Origin: Rosa chinensis
Lineage: Eukaryota; Streptophyta; Magnoliopsida; Rosales; Rosaceae
Length of the DNA: 64,000 nucleotides
Direction: 5' to 3'
NCBI RefSeq assembly: GCF_002994745.2
Contig: NC_037094.1
Coordinates: 20,933,001 to 20,997,000, forward strand
A program made the translations under genes and the position numbers. The notes beneath the pieces are model-generated. The model saw nothing but the letters and a program-made list of their open reading frames with translations, made no database searches and was not told the origin of the DNA. Below, piece after piece: positions 1 to 12,417 of this stretch. Each line of letters opens with the position of its first letter. Position 1 is the first letter of the stretch.

Positions 1-660
1 GCAGTTTAAGGTTGCTTATATATGGGAAAAGAAACCCTAGAGCGACTAACAATGAAACCCCTAAAATAAAACAAATCCAAAATAAACTAGAAAACCTAAA
101 ATAAAAAGAATGCAAAACTAGCCTAAAAATTATTAAATCACAAATCGGATAATTAAGACGATACATTTTGGCCTAAATCTGATATGGCTCACTAAAGTGA
201 GTCTTGAAGATCTCGTCGTTCTCATTTTGGAAAGGTATCATGCGTCTCAAACGGACATTCTGGCCAAAAGTTAGTCAAATCTGATTCAAAATCAAAACCT
301 GACTTTTCGCACGAGAAATCCGTAAAGTCCAAAACCAAATTTTCTTGAATATTCCAGCGGCTAGTAATCTGATTACGTGTGAGTTACGTATTTTCCAATC
401 ACTCTTCTTAATTTCACGGCACTTCTTTATTTTTCTAGTTTTTCAGCTAAACCAGGCTCATTCTCGTCCTACATCAGACTGCACCAACAGTACGTCCTAT
501 CTCCTCCCTTCTCAACGGCGCGAAAGTTTCCAATTTCGAGGGATAAAGAAGCTGAAGCATGCAGAGCTTCCGATGGTGGTGAATTTTTGGATTTTATGGA
601 TGCGAGCGAGAGTCCATTAAAAAAAAAAAGGAACAAAGTGAATGAGAAAATTGAAAGTAA
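1..660. other. gene-free 3' flank of the arogenate dehydratase
   Basis: No coding frame here resembles a known family. The sequence is A/T-rich and looks like old repeat-derived DNA, but I could not find paired termini. It lies downstream of the minus-strand dehydratase, so the last few hundred bases may hold its 3' UTR and polyadenylation signal. Confidence 0.5.
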
Positions 661-673
661 TAAATGGCGCTAG

Positions 674-1840
674 TCACCCCGCAAAGGACACCAAGGGGAT
701 CATATCCCTGGGGTAGCTACCAAGGACCCTCAAGAAAGACGTGAACTCTTGGACCTCCTCTAACGCATTCTGAGTCCTAACCTCGGCCATTGACTCCTCG
801 AAGTCCATGTAGAACAAGTACTCGAAGCTCCCTTCGTTCGAGTCATTCACCAACCTGATCGGACGGTTGCGGTGCGGCCGCGACTCGATCTTGGTCAAGC
901 TGATGTTCCTGAAGGCGAACGCCGATAGCACCTTGAATAGCACCGACGTCCCTTTGTCGTGAGCGAAGACGATACTGGTCTTGAAGGGCCGGTCTGTCAG
1001 GGCAACTATGGGCTTCCGGGCAAGCATCACAAACCGGGTTACGTTCCTCGAGTCGTCCTGGATACCGTCGGCGAGGATGTTGAGGCCGTAGATATCGGCG
1101 GCTCGTGCGCTTGCGATTGCGGCGGTGTCCCGAAGGTTGTTGGCGGCGATGAACTCAGCGGCCCCGGCGGTGTTGTCGACGGCTTCGTGCTCGACGTTGA
1201 GGCCGAGCTTGGTGAGAGTGAGCTCGCACTGGGCCAGGGCCTGAGAGTGAGAGATGACTCGGGTCAAGCAGTCTTGTTGAACCCCAGGAAGTGCTAAGAG
1301 GCAGTGGTGGACGAGTAAATGGACCTCACCAACAATGTGGAGCCTGTGGCGGAGGAGAAGATCGTAATTCCGATGGATTGAGCCGCCGAGGGAGTTTTCA
1401 ATTGGCAAAACGGCCCGGTCGGCGATCCAGAGCTCCACGGCCTGGAAAGCATCTTCGAATTGATCGCAGGGAATGGCCTCGCAGTTTGGGTAGGCTTTAC
1501 CGGCCGCAGCCTCCGAGTAAGCGCCGGGAACGCCCTGGTAAGCCACGCGCAGCTTTGCGCCGTGCATAGGTGCTGGCGAGAGGTCAGCGATGGTTTCAGC
1601 AGATTGTTCAGGCTTGGAGGAGACAACCTTGCTGGCGAGAATGGAGCAGGAGCTCTGCCATTCGGAGACAGAGTTGTAGTAGTTGAGGGAGTCGGAGCAT
1701 TGAACGGTGAGCCGGGTCGCCCCTACCCTGGACGACAGGGAAATGTAGGGCTTGAGAAGATTATCAGCTAGTAAAAGTGCATGCATGGTGTCCTGTGGTG
1801 GCGCGACTTGGATGGAAATAAAACAAAAGATGAAAGGCAA
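674..1840 (-). CDS. ADT: arogenate dehydratase (prephenate dehydratase family), plastid
   Basis: Converts arogenate (and often prephenate) to phenylalanine (or phenylpyruvate) in the plastid. The single 388-residue frame has a variable Ser-rich N-terminus (about 1-95, transit-peptide-like), then the catalytic domain starting [17 protein letters not shown]. The family motifs [27 protein letters not shown] and the catalytic NVTRF (TRF about 268-270) follow. A C-terminal ACT domain (about 289-375) carries the ESRP Phe-binding motif at 319-322. It is intronless, as in the ADT3-6 clade. The true start may be Met19 (MHALLLADN) rather than Met1. Compared with remembered clade members it has Ser for Pro in SHPQALAQC, DNTAG for DDTAG, and about three residues missing in the ACT domain near [13 protein letters not shown]. 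It may therefore be a diverging paralogue, although the frame is fully open. The tandem repeat array starts about 140 bp upstream. Confidence 0.9.
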   Translation of the reverse strand: MPFIFCFISIQVAPPQDTMHALLLADNLLKPYISLSSRVGATRLTVQCSDSLNYYNSVSEWQSSCSILASKVVSSKPEQSAETIADLSPAPMHGAKLRVAYQGVPGAYSEAAAGKAYPNCEAIPCDQFEDAFQAVELWIADRAVLPIENSLGGSIHRNYDLLLRHRLHIVGEVHLLVHHCLLALPGVQQDCLTRVISHSQALAQCELTLTKLGLNVEHEAVDNTAGAAEFIAANNLRDTAAIASARAADIYGLNILADGIQDDSRNVTRFVMLARKPIVALTDRPFKTSIVFAHDKGTSVLFKVLSAFAFRNISLTKIESRPHRNRPIRLVNDSNEGSFEYLFYMDFEESMAEVRTQNALEEVQEFTSFLRVLGSYPRDMIPLVSFAG

Positions 1841-3971
1841 AACAAGAGTCTAAGCTTGGTGGTCTCTGTGTGTGAGATCAGGTTCAATTTATTGAAGTTT
1901 GTGATACTAGTTGATGAGATTTTGATTTAGGCTTAATGTCCTTCGGTTTTGCATCTAGGTTACTGATACAAGGTAATGTGATGGGATTCAAAATATGGAG
2001 AGAAGAAAAGGAATGAAAATGCAGACCTATAAAGATTGAAAATGAAGAAGGAAATCAGAAGATAGCTAGCCAGAATGGCTTGAGGGACAACATATAAGCT
2101 AGGAGCTGCATCATACAAGTCAACTACTCTACACGTGTCCATCAGGATCACAGCTAGGTGGTTGGGCTAATCTACATGGACCTAAAGATAATAGGTTTGC
2201 AGATGCAATTGTGAGGGTCTGGTTGTTGATCTCAACATAATAACTTATGATGAGAATATATTGACAAGCACCAGTAGCGGATTCAGAAATCTTTCTCAAG
2301 TAAGGCAAGATTATTAATAGACTTCTTTTCAAAGAAAATTTTCTTATATTTTAGTTGGAGTTATAAACTCTTAAATATGTAACAATTACTTACATGAAAA
2401 TTTGAGCACATATAGATATCACTTACTAAAACAAATTTACAAAAAACAAAAAGAAAAATTATCAAGGGGTGAAGAGAGAAGTATAGTTTGTAGTTTATAA
2501 AACTATAAATATTATGTTATCTTAAAAAAGAAAAAAGTTTATACAAAAAATATTTAAAGAAATACACAATTCTCTAAACTTAGTGTAGAATAGTGATGTT
2601 GATGCCATGAGTGCTATGTTATATCTTTGACAAGTATTATCTATATTATACTTAAGAGAAGAAGGCTTGCTCACTAGCTATAACTGATATTTTTTTTATT
2701 TACTTTTATACCCCTAAAATATTAAATAACTTTATATATCTTTCTAGTGTTATTTATATTTAATTGTATTTAAACAAAGTTATGACTCTTAACCCTAGTT
2801 AAAGATTTCAAACTACTAGGCGGCCTCTTTATTGGATAAAAGAAACAGAAAAGATGTGTAAGGTATTGTCCCCAGCCCTCTTGCTTTCTCCTTCAGAAAA
2901 TGATTCAAAATATGGAGAGAAGACAAGGAATGAAAATGAAGAGAGATAAAGATGGAAAATGCAGAAGGAAAAGAAATTTCATTTGATTGTTCAAAAGATA
3001 GCTAGCCAAAATGGTTTGAGGTATAACATATAGGCTGGGAGCTGCCTCATGCAAGTCAACCGCATTAAACATGTCCGTCAGGAGTCAAGATCACGGCTAG
3101 GTGGTTTGGCTAATCTACTTGGCCCAAAAGATAATAGGTTTGCATATGCAATTGTGAGGGTCTGGTTGCTGATCTCAACATAATGACTTGTGATGAGAAT
3201 ATATCGACAAGCACCAGTGGCGGATTCAGAAATCTCTCTCAAGTAAGGTAAGATAATTAATAGATTTCTTCTCAATTGGTTTTCAAAGAAAATTTTCTTA
3301 TATTTTAATTGAAGTTATAAACTCTTAAATATGTAACAATTACATACATGAAAATTTGAGCACAAATAGATATCACTTATTAAAGTAAAATTATGAAAAA
3401 CAAAAAGAAAAATTATCTAGGGGCGAAGAGAGAAATATAGGTTGTAGTTTATAAAAGTATAAATATTATGTTGTCTTAAAAAAGAAAAAAGTTTATAAAT
3501 ATTTAAAGAAATATACAATTCTCCAAACCTAGTATAGAATAGTGATGTTGATGCCACGAGTGCTATGTTATATCTTTGACAAGTATTATCTCTACTATAC
3601 TTAAGAGAAGAAGGCTTGCTCACCATAACTGAATTTTATTACTTTTATACCCCTAAAATATTAAATAACTTTATATATATTTCTTGTGTTATTTATATTT
3701 AATTGTATTTAAACATATATATGACTCTTAGCCCTAATTAAAGATTTCAAACTACCAGAGCCACGTCTTTATTGGATAGAAGAAAAAGAAAGGACGTGTT
3801 AGGTATTGTCCCCAACCCTCTTGCTTTCTCCTTCAGAAAAGGATTCAAAATATGGAGAGAAGACAAGGAATGAAAATGCAGAGAAATAAAGATTGAAAAT
3901 GCAGAAGGAAAAGAAATTTCATTTCATTGTTCAAAAGATAGCTAGCCAGAATGGCTTGAGGTATAACATAT

Positions 3972-6900
3972 TGTGATGCCCCGGAAATTCGTAATTATTT
4001 TCCAAGGATTTTTCGGAATTAATTTTATAACTATTGGACGGTTTCGTGGCTCGTGGATGGAGCGGAAGTGTTTCGGGCGAATAATTAATTGAAGAATATG
4101 GTTTTAGGGGGGTTGACAAAGATTGAATTTTTATTCGTTGGGATTCTCCTAAAACTTCCTTCACGAAAGTTGTAGAGCGCGTCGATACGAGTTCGTGGAC
4201 ATGTGGAACGCGAGAATCGGAGTTCGTATGAGAAAGTTATGGCCATTGGAAGGAATTTCCATTTTGATATAAATAGAAGTTTCCCAAGTTGGAAACTTAC
4301 TATTTTCATTTCTTCCATTTTCGGAAGTTACTTTCTCTCTCTCTTCTCTCTCGGCTGCTACCTTCAGAATCGAAATTATCCGGCTGACCCGACCCGAACC
4401 CGGACGGTCCGACCAGACTTTTCCGGCGAGCTGCGGCGGTCTCCGGCGACGAAACTTTCCAGATAGGATCGTCTCCTCCGTCTGGTCGTCCCTCTGGTGT
4501 CCTCTAGCACCGATTCTCCTCCACGGCGGCGCTGCAAGGCGGTGCAGGTTGGTGTTTCCGGACCCGATCGGAATTCCTCGTTCCGACGTCGGCAAGGCTT
4601 TGATTTTTCTTGGTTGAGCTCAGAACAGCCTCGCCGATCGATCCTTGGTGGTTGTTTGGATCGATTCACGTGAAACTTCGATCAACTCAGTTGGGATCAC
4701 TGTTCACGGCTTGTGAGGTATTTTTCGATCCCTTAAACTTGTTTTCTGACTTCGATCCAGTTATGAAAGTTCACAAGCATGCTTAGATGAAGCTTTTTGA
4801 TGTTGGGAGTTTTGTCAAATTCCGACTTTGGTCCGGCGGCGGTGCCGCCACTGTGGTGGTGTTTTCCGGCGGTTTTCGGCCACCTCAGGGATAGTTTCTG
4901 TTCCTGAGTTCGATCTACTCGTCGATACGAGCATTTCGATATATTGTTTGTAATTTTTGGAGATCGTATGAGCATGTTGTGATTTTTACGGTTTCGGACC
5001 GTTCGATGTTTCGATCCGTGAGGATTCGAGCGTCCGATCGACTTGTGGTTTTGGCATTTCGATCGTAGATGTATTCTGGAGACATTGGGTGGTCTTGGAT
5101 GTGGTTTCGCCTCAATTGGCGTCACTTTGGGGATTTTAGTTCAAAACAGGGGTTTCGGACTTAAATCGTTTGTGAATTGTTACTAAGTGAAAACCGATTG
5201 TGATTAGGTACTTGACGAAGTATTCTTGGACGATCGTTTTGTGGATTGGCTGCTTTGTTCTGTATTGAAGACGCAGCAGGAGTTTCGAGGTGAGTAATCT
5301 CACGATGTTCATTCACTAACGGGTTTACCATATTGTCTTGGAGTTATGAGATTAACTGTGACTATAGTTGGTATTAGTGGCTTTTCTGTGTGGATGGATG
5401 ACTATGTGTGTGTATATATATATATTATGGGATGTATATATATACATATATATTCATGTATTAGTGGCTTCGTGGTGAATCTTTGTGATGATTGTCATGT
5501 AAAGCTTGTGTAGATCTGTGTAGCTTGTGTAGGGATGTTTGTGTGATGATTGCTATCTATGTGATGACTAGCAATGAATCTATGTGGGAGGATCGCTATC
5601 TGTGTGATGACTGGCGATATCTGTGTGATGATTAGTTAAATGATCGCTATCTATGTGATGACCGGCGATATCTGTGTGATGAATATGTGCGATGATTGCT
5701 ATCTGTGTGATGACTAGCAATGAATCTATGTGGGAGGATCGCTATCTGTGTGATAACTGGCGATATCTGTGTGATGGTTAGTTAAATGATCGCTATCTAT
5801 GTGATGACCAGCGATATCTGTGTGATGAATATGTGGGATGATCGCTATCTATGTGATGACCAGCGATATCTGTGTGATGAATATGTGGGATGATCGCTAT
5901 CTGTGTGATGACTGGTGATATCTGTGTAATGATTAGTTAAATGATCGCTATCTATGTGATGACCAGCGATATCTGTGTGATGATCAGTAGGATGATCGCT
6001 ATCTGCGTGATGATTAGTTGGATGATCAGCGATATCTGTGTGATGATCAGTAGGATGATGGCTATCTGTGTGATGATCGATGGAATCTATGTGATGATCA
6101 GTGTGATGACAGCTCGGTAGCGGAGTTGAATTGTTATTAAGTTAACAAAGATCGAGAGGACTGCTGTGATGGTTGGGGCTACCTACAGACGTGAGAGTGT
6201 GGGATTACTATGGTTTGAATTGCTTGACTTAGTGTGACCTCCTGAACTAAATTATATGCAGGGGTTACCATGACTTGTTTTGCTTGTTTTGAATTGTGAT
6301 TGCCTTGTTTTCTTCTTGATTTGATTGATTGATGGTTTGATTTATCTTGAAAACCATAGTGGTGACGATTGTGCTCTGTGTGAGGATAGGAAGGTGATTC
6401 ATTGTTTTCACCTTGATGTCATGTTGATGACAAGGTTTCCTGTGGGAAGGAAATGAGTGTGATCCTTGTGACTCACCGTTGTGCGTCAAGGGATTTTCAA
6501 ACATTATCTAAGGAGGTTTTGTTTGACGGGGAATTTGTGTAATGAGATGCTAAGTTGAGAATCTGAGCATGTAGTTTAGTCACGAGTTGACCTATGTAAG
6601 CATGAGATGGAAGAGTGAAGCAGATGGTTGTAGGTGTGAGATGTATGCTTATCATTGTTTAGGTTGGGTGACTTAAGAAATGTGTTTTGCTTTGTGGTTT
6701 TGAGTTACTCATACGGGCTTGCAAAAGCTTACCGGGTTTGTTGTGTGGCAACCCGGTACACCGTTCCAACGGTGTAGGGGTTATTTCTGCAGGTCGGGTT
6801 GATCGTGGCTGATGCTGAGGTAGCGTGCTTGCAGCTTAACGGTAATAAGTCAATTTTGTGACCTTACCGTTATAAAGACTTCCGCTTGTGGTGAGCTCTG

Positions 6901-7133
6901 ATGAGCATTTACGTTTTATTTTGTTGTTGACAATTTAATTCGTAAACTCGTGTGTTATGTGTCTCTGTGGAGCGAGTCAATATTGAAATTGTGGGTTCAG
7001 GGCATCAATATGTACTTGGGTTAAAAAGGGATTAAGTTTCTAAGTATTTTGTATTGATGGCTGAACGTTTCACGCATATATAATTATGGGGTTATATATC
7101 GATTTTATTGTGTATAAAATCAGGGGCGTGACA
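3972..7133 (+). mobile_element. solo LTR of a long-LTR retrotransposon (probably Ty3/gypsy)
   Basis: A 3162-bp insertion starts TGTGATGCCCCGG and ends GGGGCGTGACA. It has TG...CA ends and a perfect 5-bp target duplication CATAT (3967-3971 and 7134-7138). The repeat unit resumes exactly after it. There is no gag or pol and no second LTR, so it is a solo LTR left by LTR-LTR recombination. A TATA-type motif TATAAATAG lies at about 4267-4275, followed by a CT-rich, GC-richer stretch that suits a transcribed leader. The Ty3/gypsy assignment rests on general similarity of the termini to long plant gypsy LTRs and is inferred. A relative of its 3' end recurs at 13965-14393. Confidence 0.85.
5530..6115 (+). 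repeat. minisatellite inside the solo LTR
   Basis: Degenerate tandem repeats are built from the words GATCGCTATCTGTGTGATGA and GCGATATCTGTGTGATGA, in alternating units of roughly 20-40 bp. They lie in the middle of the LTR. Internal minisatellites of this kind are common in long plant LTRs. Confidence 0.85.
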
Positions 7134-8805
7134 CATATAGGCCGGGAGCTGCCTCATGCAACTCAACTGCTCTAAACGTGTCCGTCAGGAGCTAGGTGGT
7201 TTGGCTAATCTACTTAGGCCTAAAGATAATAGGTTTGCATATGCAATTGTGAAGGACTGGTTGTTGATCTCAACATAATGACTTGTGATGAGAATATATC
7301 GACAAGCACCAGTGGCGGATTCAAGAATCTTTCTCAGGTAAGGCAAGATTATTAATAGACTTCTTCTCAATTGGTTTTCAAAGAAAATTTTCTTATATTT
7401 TAATTGGAGTTATAAACTCTTAAATATGTAACAATTACATACATGAAAATTTGAGCACAAATAGATATCACTTACTAAAGCAAAATTATGAAAAACAAAA
7501 AGAAAAATTATCTAGGGGCGAAGAGAGAAGTATAGTTTGTAGTTTTTTTTTTTTTTGAAAAGTAGTTTGTAGTTTATAAAAGTATAAATATTATGTTATC
7601 TTAAAAAACAAAAAATTTTATACAAAAAATATTTAAAGAAATACACAATTCTCTAAACCTTGTGTAGAATAGTGATGTTGATGCCACGAGTGCTATGTTA
7701 TATCTTTGACAAGTATTATCTATACTATACTTAAGAGAAGAAGGCTTGCTCACTATAACTGAATTTTATTACTTTTATACCCTTAAAATATTAAATAACT
7801 TTATATATATTTCTTGTGTTATTTATATTTAATTGTATTTAAATATATATATGACTCATAGCCCTAATTAAAGATTTTAAACTACCGGGTTGCGTCTTTA
7901 TTGGATAGAAGAAAAAAAAAGGACGTGTTAGGTAATGTCCCCAACCCTCTTGCTTTCTCCTTCAGAAAAGGATTCAAAATATGGAGACAAGATAAGGAAT
8001 GAAAATGCAAAGAAATAAAGATTGAAAATGCAGAAGGAAAAGAAATTTCATTTCATTGTTCAAAAGATAGCTAGCCAGAATGGCCTGAGGTACAACATAT
8101 AGGCTGGGAGCTGCCTCATGCAAGTCAACTACTCTAAACGTGTCCGTCCGGAGCTAGGTGGTTTGGCTAATCTACTTAGGCCTAAAGATAATAGGTTTGC
8201 ATATGCAATTGTGAGGGTCTGGTTGTTGATCTCAACATAATGACTTGTGATGAGAATATATTGACAAGCACCAGTGGTGGATTCAAAAATCTTTCTCAGG
8301 TAAGGCAAGATTATTAATAGACTTATTCTCAATTGTTTTTCAAAGAAAATTTTATTATATTTTAATTGGAGTTATAAACTCTTAAATATGTAACAATTAC
8401 ATACATGAAAATTTGAGCACAAATAGACATCACTTACTAAAGCAAAATTATGAAAAACAAAATGAAAAATTATCAAGGGGCAAAGAGAGAAGTATAGTTT
8501 GTAGTTTATAAAAGTATAAGGATTAATTTAGTTTACCCCCCTGAGGTTTGGGGGTGTCATCATTGCACCCCCTTAACTCTCAATTTCACTTTTTTACCCC
8601 CTGAACTTTCTAATTTTTGTCTTCCGTGCCCTTCGTCTCATTTTCCATCCAAATTGGATGTTAAATCTGATAATATGGCCCATTTCGAAGGCTAAAATGG
8701 TTATTTTATGACTCAAAAAAAAAAAAAAAAAGAAGAAAGATTCGACTTTCTCCCTAAAACCATTTCTCTCTCTCTTCTGCTCCCTAGCCTCGACCAGCCA
8801 TTTCT

Positions 8806-8815
8806 CCTCTCTCTC

Positions 8816-8898
<83 letters not shown>
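8806..8898 (+). repeat. (CT)n microsatellite
   Basis: An almost uninterrupted CT dinucleotide run of about 90 bp inside the left half of the MULE, with one GT interruption near its start. Confidence 0.95.
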
Positions 8899-8901
<3 letters not shown>

Positions 8902-9942
8902 ACACCCTAGCCTCGACCAGCGACGGCGACCCAGTGGTTCTCCACCGTCCGGCCACTCCGACTGAAAGTGTGGTCGATCTAGAAGACGCGAGAGAAGCTC
9001 GAAGCTTCTGATCCGAAAACACGTCGACGACCCGAGGAAGAACTCCGACCAAAACGCTGTCCTCCGGCCACCTCTCCGAGGCAGACCACCTGAAATAGCC
9101 TTGTCTCACGGTCGCCTACGTCCCTACAGTCTCGGATCGTACATGCATCGACGGTGAATGGAGAATCGACGATTGGAAGCTTCGAGACTTCTCTGGCGAT
9201 TTTCGAGAGTTCCGGCTACTCCGGCCACCTTCTGGGCTATATTAGGTATGAAATCTCATCTCCTCGTCATACTCTACAAGCTTGTACAATTAGATTTTGA
9301 ATTTGATCGAGTTTTGACAATTTCGTTTCTAGGTCCCTCTCGGTTTCGACGCAGTCACTGACGCCGGCGACTTCCCGGCCTTTCTAGGCTTGGTTTCTGG
9401 TTCGACTGCTTCTCTGGACGAGGCCTAACTTCGATTGAGAGCTAAAGTCTGGAAATTTCTAGGTGGGTGTTGTTGAATCCTCAGTTCATCGTCATTCAAG
9501 TTTTTGGAAAACGTTTGGTTCCAAGATCGAAATAAGGTGAGTTGAGTTACATCTGGTTTTGGTGAATTTCGACTGTTGTTACATTATTAATGAACTGAGT
9601 TAGTTGGTTTGGTTGAAATCAGATTATCCTAGTTTTGTGTGAGTTGAGTTTAATTTTGAGGGAGTTGGAATTGTGAGGAATCGGTTATGGGTATCGCCAT
9701 TTTGGACTGAAATTGGTTGCTATGTTGTGTGATCGCTGTGAATCGGAAACTTGCTGAGATTGGTGAATTAGATTGTTGTTATTCCAGTGAATTGGTAAAA
9801 GATGCGAATGGGTAAATGGTTTGTTTGTGTATACTGAGATTGGTAAATGGTTTGTTTGGGGACCTTGAGGACTATTGTGGTAGTGGCTAGGGTTGGATTG
9901 TGGGCGGATGAGGTTCTTGGCCGCGGAGGAGGAAGAAGGAGG

Positions 9943-9946
<4 letters not shown>

Positions 9947-9995
<49 letters not shown>
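9947..9995 (+). repeat. (GA)n microsatellite
   Basis: A GA run of about 48 bp in the right half of the MULE. It mirrors the (CT)n tract of the left half, so the two extend the inverted-repeat symmetry of the element. Confidence 0.95.
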
Positions 9996-9998
<3 letters not shown>

Positions 9999-10490
9999 TT
10001 GGTGAAGAGAGAGAAACCCTCGAATGTGAAAGGGAGAGGGTTTTTTGTTTTGCTTTTTTTGTTTTGTTTTTGTCATGAAATGACCATTTTAGACCTCAAA
10101 GTGGGCCCCATTATCGAACTTAACGTCCAATTTGGATGGAAAATGAGACGAGGGGCACGGAAGACAAAAATTGGAAAGTTCAGGGGGTAAAAAAGTGAAA
10201 TTGAGAGTTGAGGGGGTGAAATGATGACACCCCCAAACCTTAGAGGGGTAAACTGAAATTAATCCAAAGTATAAATATTATGTTATCTTAAAAAGGAAAA
10301 AAGTTTATACAAAAAATATTTAAAGAAATACACAATTCTCTAAACCTAGTGTAGAATAGTGATGTTGATGCCACGAGTGCTATGTTATATCTTTGACAAG
10401 TATTATTTATACTATACTTAAGAGAAGAAGGCTTGCTCACCATAACTGAATTTTATTACTTTTATACCCCTAAAATATTAAATAACTTTA

Positions 10491-10915
10491 GGGCTAAATA
10501 CTAGTTACTACCCTGTGGTTTAGGTACAAAATCAATTCAGTCTCTAGACTTCTAATTTCATCAAAAAACACCCCTACACTTTCAATTTTGATCTAATAGG
10601 TCCAATCCGTTAATATTATGTTATGGGTTCAAGTTATAGTTGGAATATTTGTTGAAAAGCTATTTATCTAATAGATTTCTAATAGTGGATATGACTCCTA
10701 AATTGACTATACAGGTCATCTTAACACCACATCATAAAACATAGGCCATATATGAGCCACGTCAAAAAGTTAAATGACTCAATTGTCGGAAGTCTAATAA
10801 ATTGGACCTATTAGATCAAAATTGAAAGTACAAGGGTGTTCTTGATGAAATTAGAAGTTTAGGGACTGAATTTATTTTGGACCCAAATTACAGGGTAGTA
10901 ATCAGTATTTAGCCC
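10491..10915. mobile_element. small Mutator-like MITE
   Basis: A 425-bp insertion has ends GGGCTAAATACTAG and CAGTATTTAGCCC and inverted arms of roughly 110 bp. A perfect 9-bp target duplication ATAACTTTA (10482-10490 and 10916-10924) interrupts the tandem unit. There is no coding capacity. It belongs to a different family from the MULE at 8520-10265. Confidence 0.9.
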
Positions 10916-12166
10916 ATAACTTTATATATATTTCTATTGCTATTTATATTTAATTGTATTTAAACATATATATGACTCTTAGCCCTAATTAAAGATTTCA
11001 AACTACCAGAGCCGCGTCTTTATTGGATAGAAGAAAAAGAAAGGACGTGTTAGGTATTGTCCCCAACCCTCTTGCTTTCTCCTTCAGAAAAGGATTCAAA
11101 ATATGGAGACAAGACAAGGAATGAAAATGCAGAGAAATAAAGATTGAAAATGCATAAGGAAAAGAAATTTCATTTCATTGTTCAAAAGATAGCTAGCCAG
11201 AATGGCTTGAGGTATAACATATAGGCTGGGAGCTGCCTCATGCAAGTCAACTACTCTAAAAGTGTCCGTCCGGAGCTAGGTGGTTTGGCTAATCTACTTA
11301 GGCCTAAAGATAATAGGTTTGCATATGCAATTGTGAGGGTCTGGTTGTTGATCTCAACATAATGACTTGTGATGAAAATATATCGACAAGCACTAGTGGC
11401 GGATTCAGAAATCTTTCTCAGGTAAGGCAAGATTATTAATAGACTTCTTCTCAAATGGTTTTCAAAATTTTTTTTATTATATTTTAATTGGAGTTATAAA
11501 CTCTTAAATATGTAACAATTACATACATGAAAATTTGAGCATAAATAGATATCACTTACTAAAGTAAAATTATGAAAAACAAAAAGAAAAATTATCAAGG
11601 GGCGAAGAGAGAAGTATAGTTTGTAGTTTATAAAAGTATAAATATTATGTTATCTTAAAAAAGAAAAAAATTTATACAAAAAATATTTAAAGAAATACAC
11701 AGTTCTTTAAACCTAGTGTAGAATAGTGATGTTGATGCCACGAGTGTTATGTTATATCTTTGACAAGTATTATTTATACTATACTTAAGAGAAAAAGGCT
11801 TGCTCACCATAACTGAATTTTTTTACTTTAATACCCCTAAAATATTAAATAACTTTATATATCTTTCTAGTGTTATTTATATCTAATTGTATTTAAACCT
11901 AGTTATGACTATTAGCCCTAATTAAAGATTTCAAACTACCAGGCGGCGGTCTTTATTGGATAGAAGAAACAGAAAGGTCGTGTAAGGTATTGTCCCCAAT
12001 CCTGTTGCTTTCTCCTTCATAAAAGGATTCAAAATATGGAGGGAAGATATGGAATGAAAATGCAAAGAGATAAAGATTAAAAATGCTGAAGGAAAAGTAA
12101 TTTCACTTCATTGTTCAAAAGATAGCTAGCCAGAATGGCTTGAGGTACGACATAGAGGATGGGAGC

Positions 12167-12417
12167 ACCTTTTTCTTGGTTTGAAAGAGCAGATTCAAAG
12201 TTTGCTTGGTCCGCGGCGGATTCTTTTTGCCTTTTATTTCGTTTTTTTTATTCAAGAGATTTTTTTTCACTGGAGGATATTGATATAAAAGGATCTTTTT
12301 TTTATTTCCAGCGATGCTTTTGTTTTCAATATCAGTAGCGTTTTCATTTATATTAGAATCGGTTAACCTTTCGAACTGCTTCTTAATCCATGGGCAAGCA
12401 AGAGATAACCTGGCAGG
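12167..12417. other. 251-bp filler insertion in a tandem unit, possibly organellar
   Basis: The unit is continuous on both sides (GGGAGC before, TGCCTCATGG after), so this segment was inserted. It has no inverted repeats and no clear target duplication. On the minus strand it reads as an open Lys/Asn-rich stretch (WIKKQFERLTDSNINENA, then IKGKKNPPRTKQTLNLLF) with A/T homopolymers. That composition is typical of plastid ycf1. The ycf1 assignment is a guess from composition and feel, not a match I can verify. A nuclear plastid fragment captured at a double-strand break would fit. Confidence 0.35.

Larger units (their letters stand above)
8520..10265. mobile_element. non-autonomous Mutator-like element (MULE), possible Pack-MULE
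   Basis: A 1746-bp insertion has long terminal inverted repeats: the first ~190 bp from GGATTAATTT match the reverse complement of the end, AATTAATCC. A perfect 9-bp target duplication AAAGTATAA (8511-8519 and 10266-10274) flanks it, the hallmark of Mutator-type transposition. There is no transposase frame. The inner part (about 8900-9900) is GC-richer, with splice-like and UTR-like sequence flanked by a (CT)n tract on the left and a (GA)n tract on the right. That is compatible with a captured host 5' UTR or gene fragment, but I recognise no protein in it. Confidence 0.9.

Noticed and set aside
959..1771. Several open frames opposite or overlapping the dehydratase
   Set aside because: They are shadows of a GC-rich coding exon; only the minus-strand frame shows family motifs.
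5530..6115. CRISPR-like regular repeats
   Set aside because: This is a plant LTR minisatellite. Units are degenerate, spacers are not unique and no cas genes exist here.
8708..8965. 85-codon frame of Leu/Ser repeats
   Set aside because: It is the translation of the (CT)n microsatellite inside the MULE.
2129..11454. A recurring 61-67 codon minus-strand frame (MRRSLLIILPYLRKI...) at 2129, 3078, 7185, 8129 and 11251
   Set aside because: It recurs only because the DNA unit is tandemly repeated. It has no known domain, no ribosome or splice context, and substitutions look random with respect to codon position.
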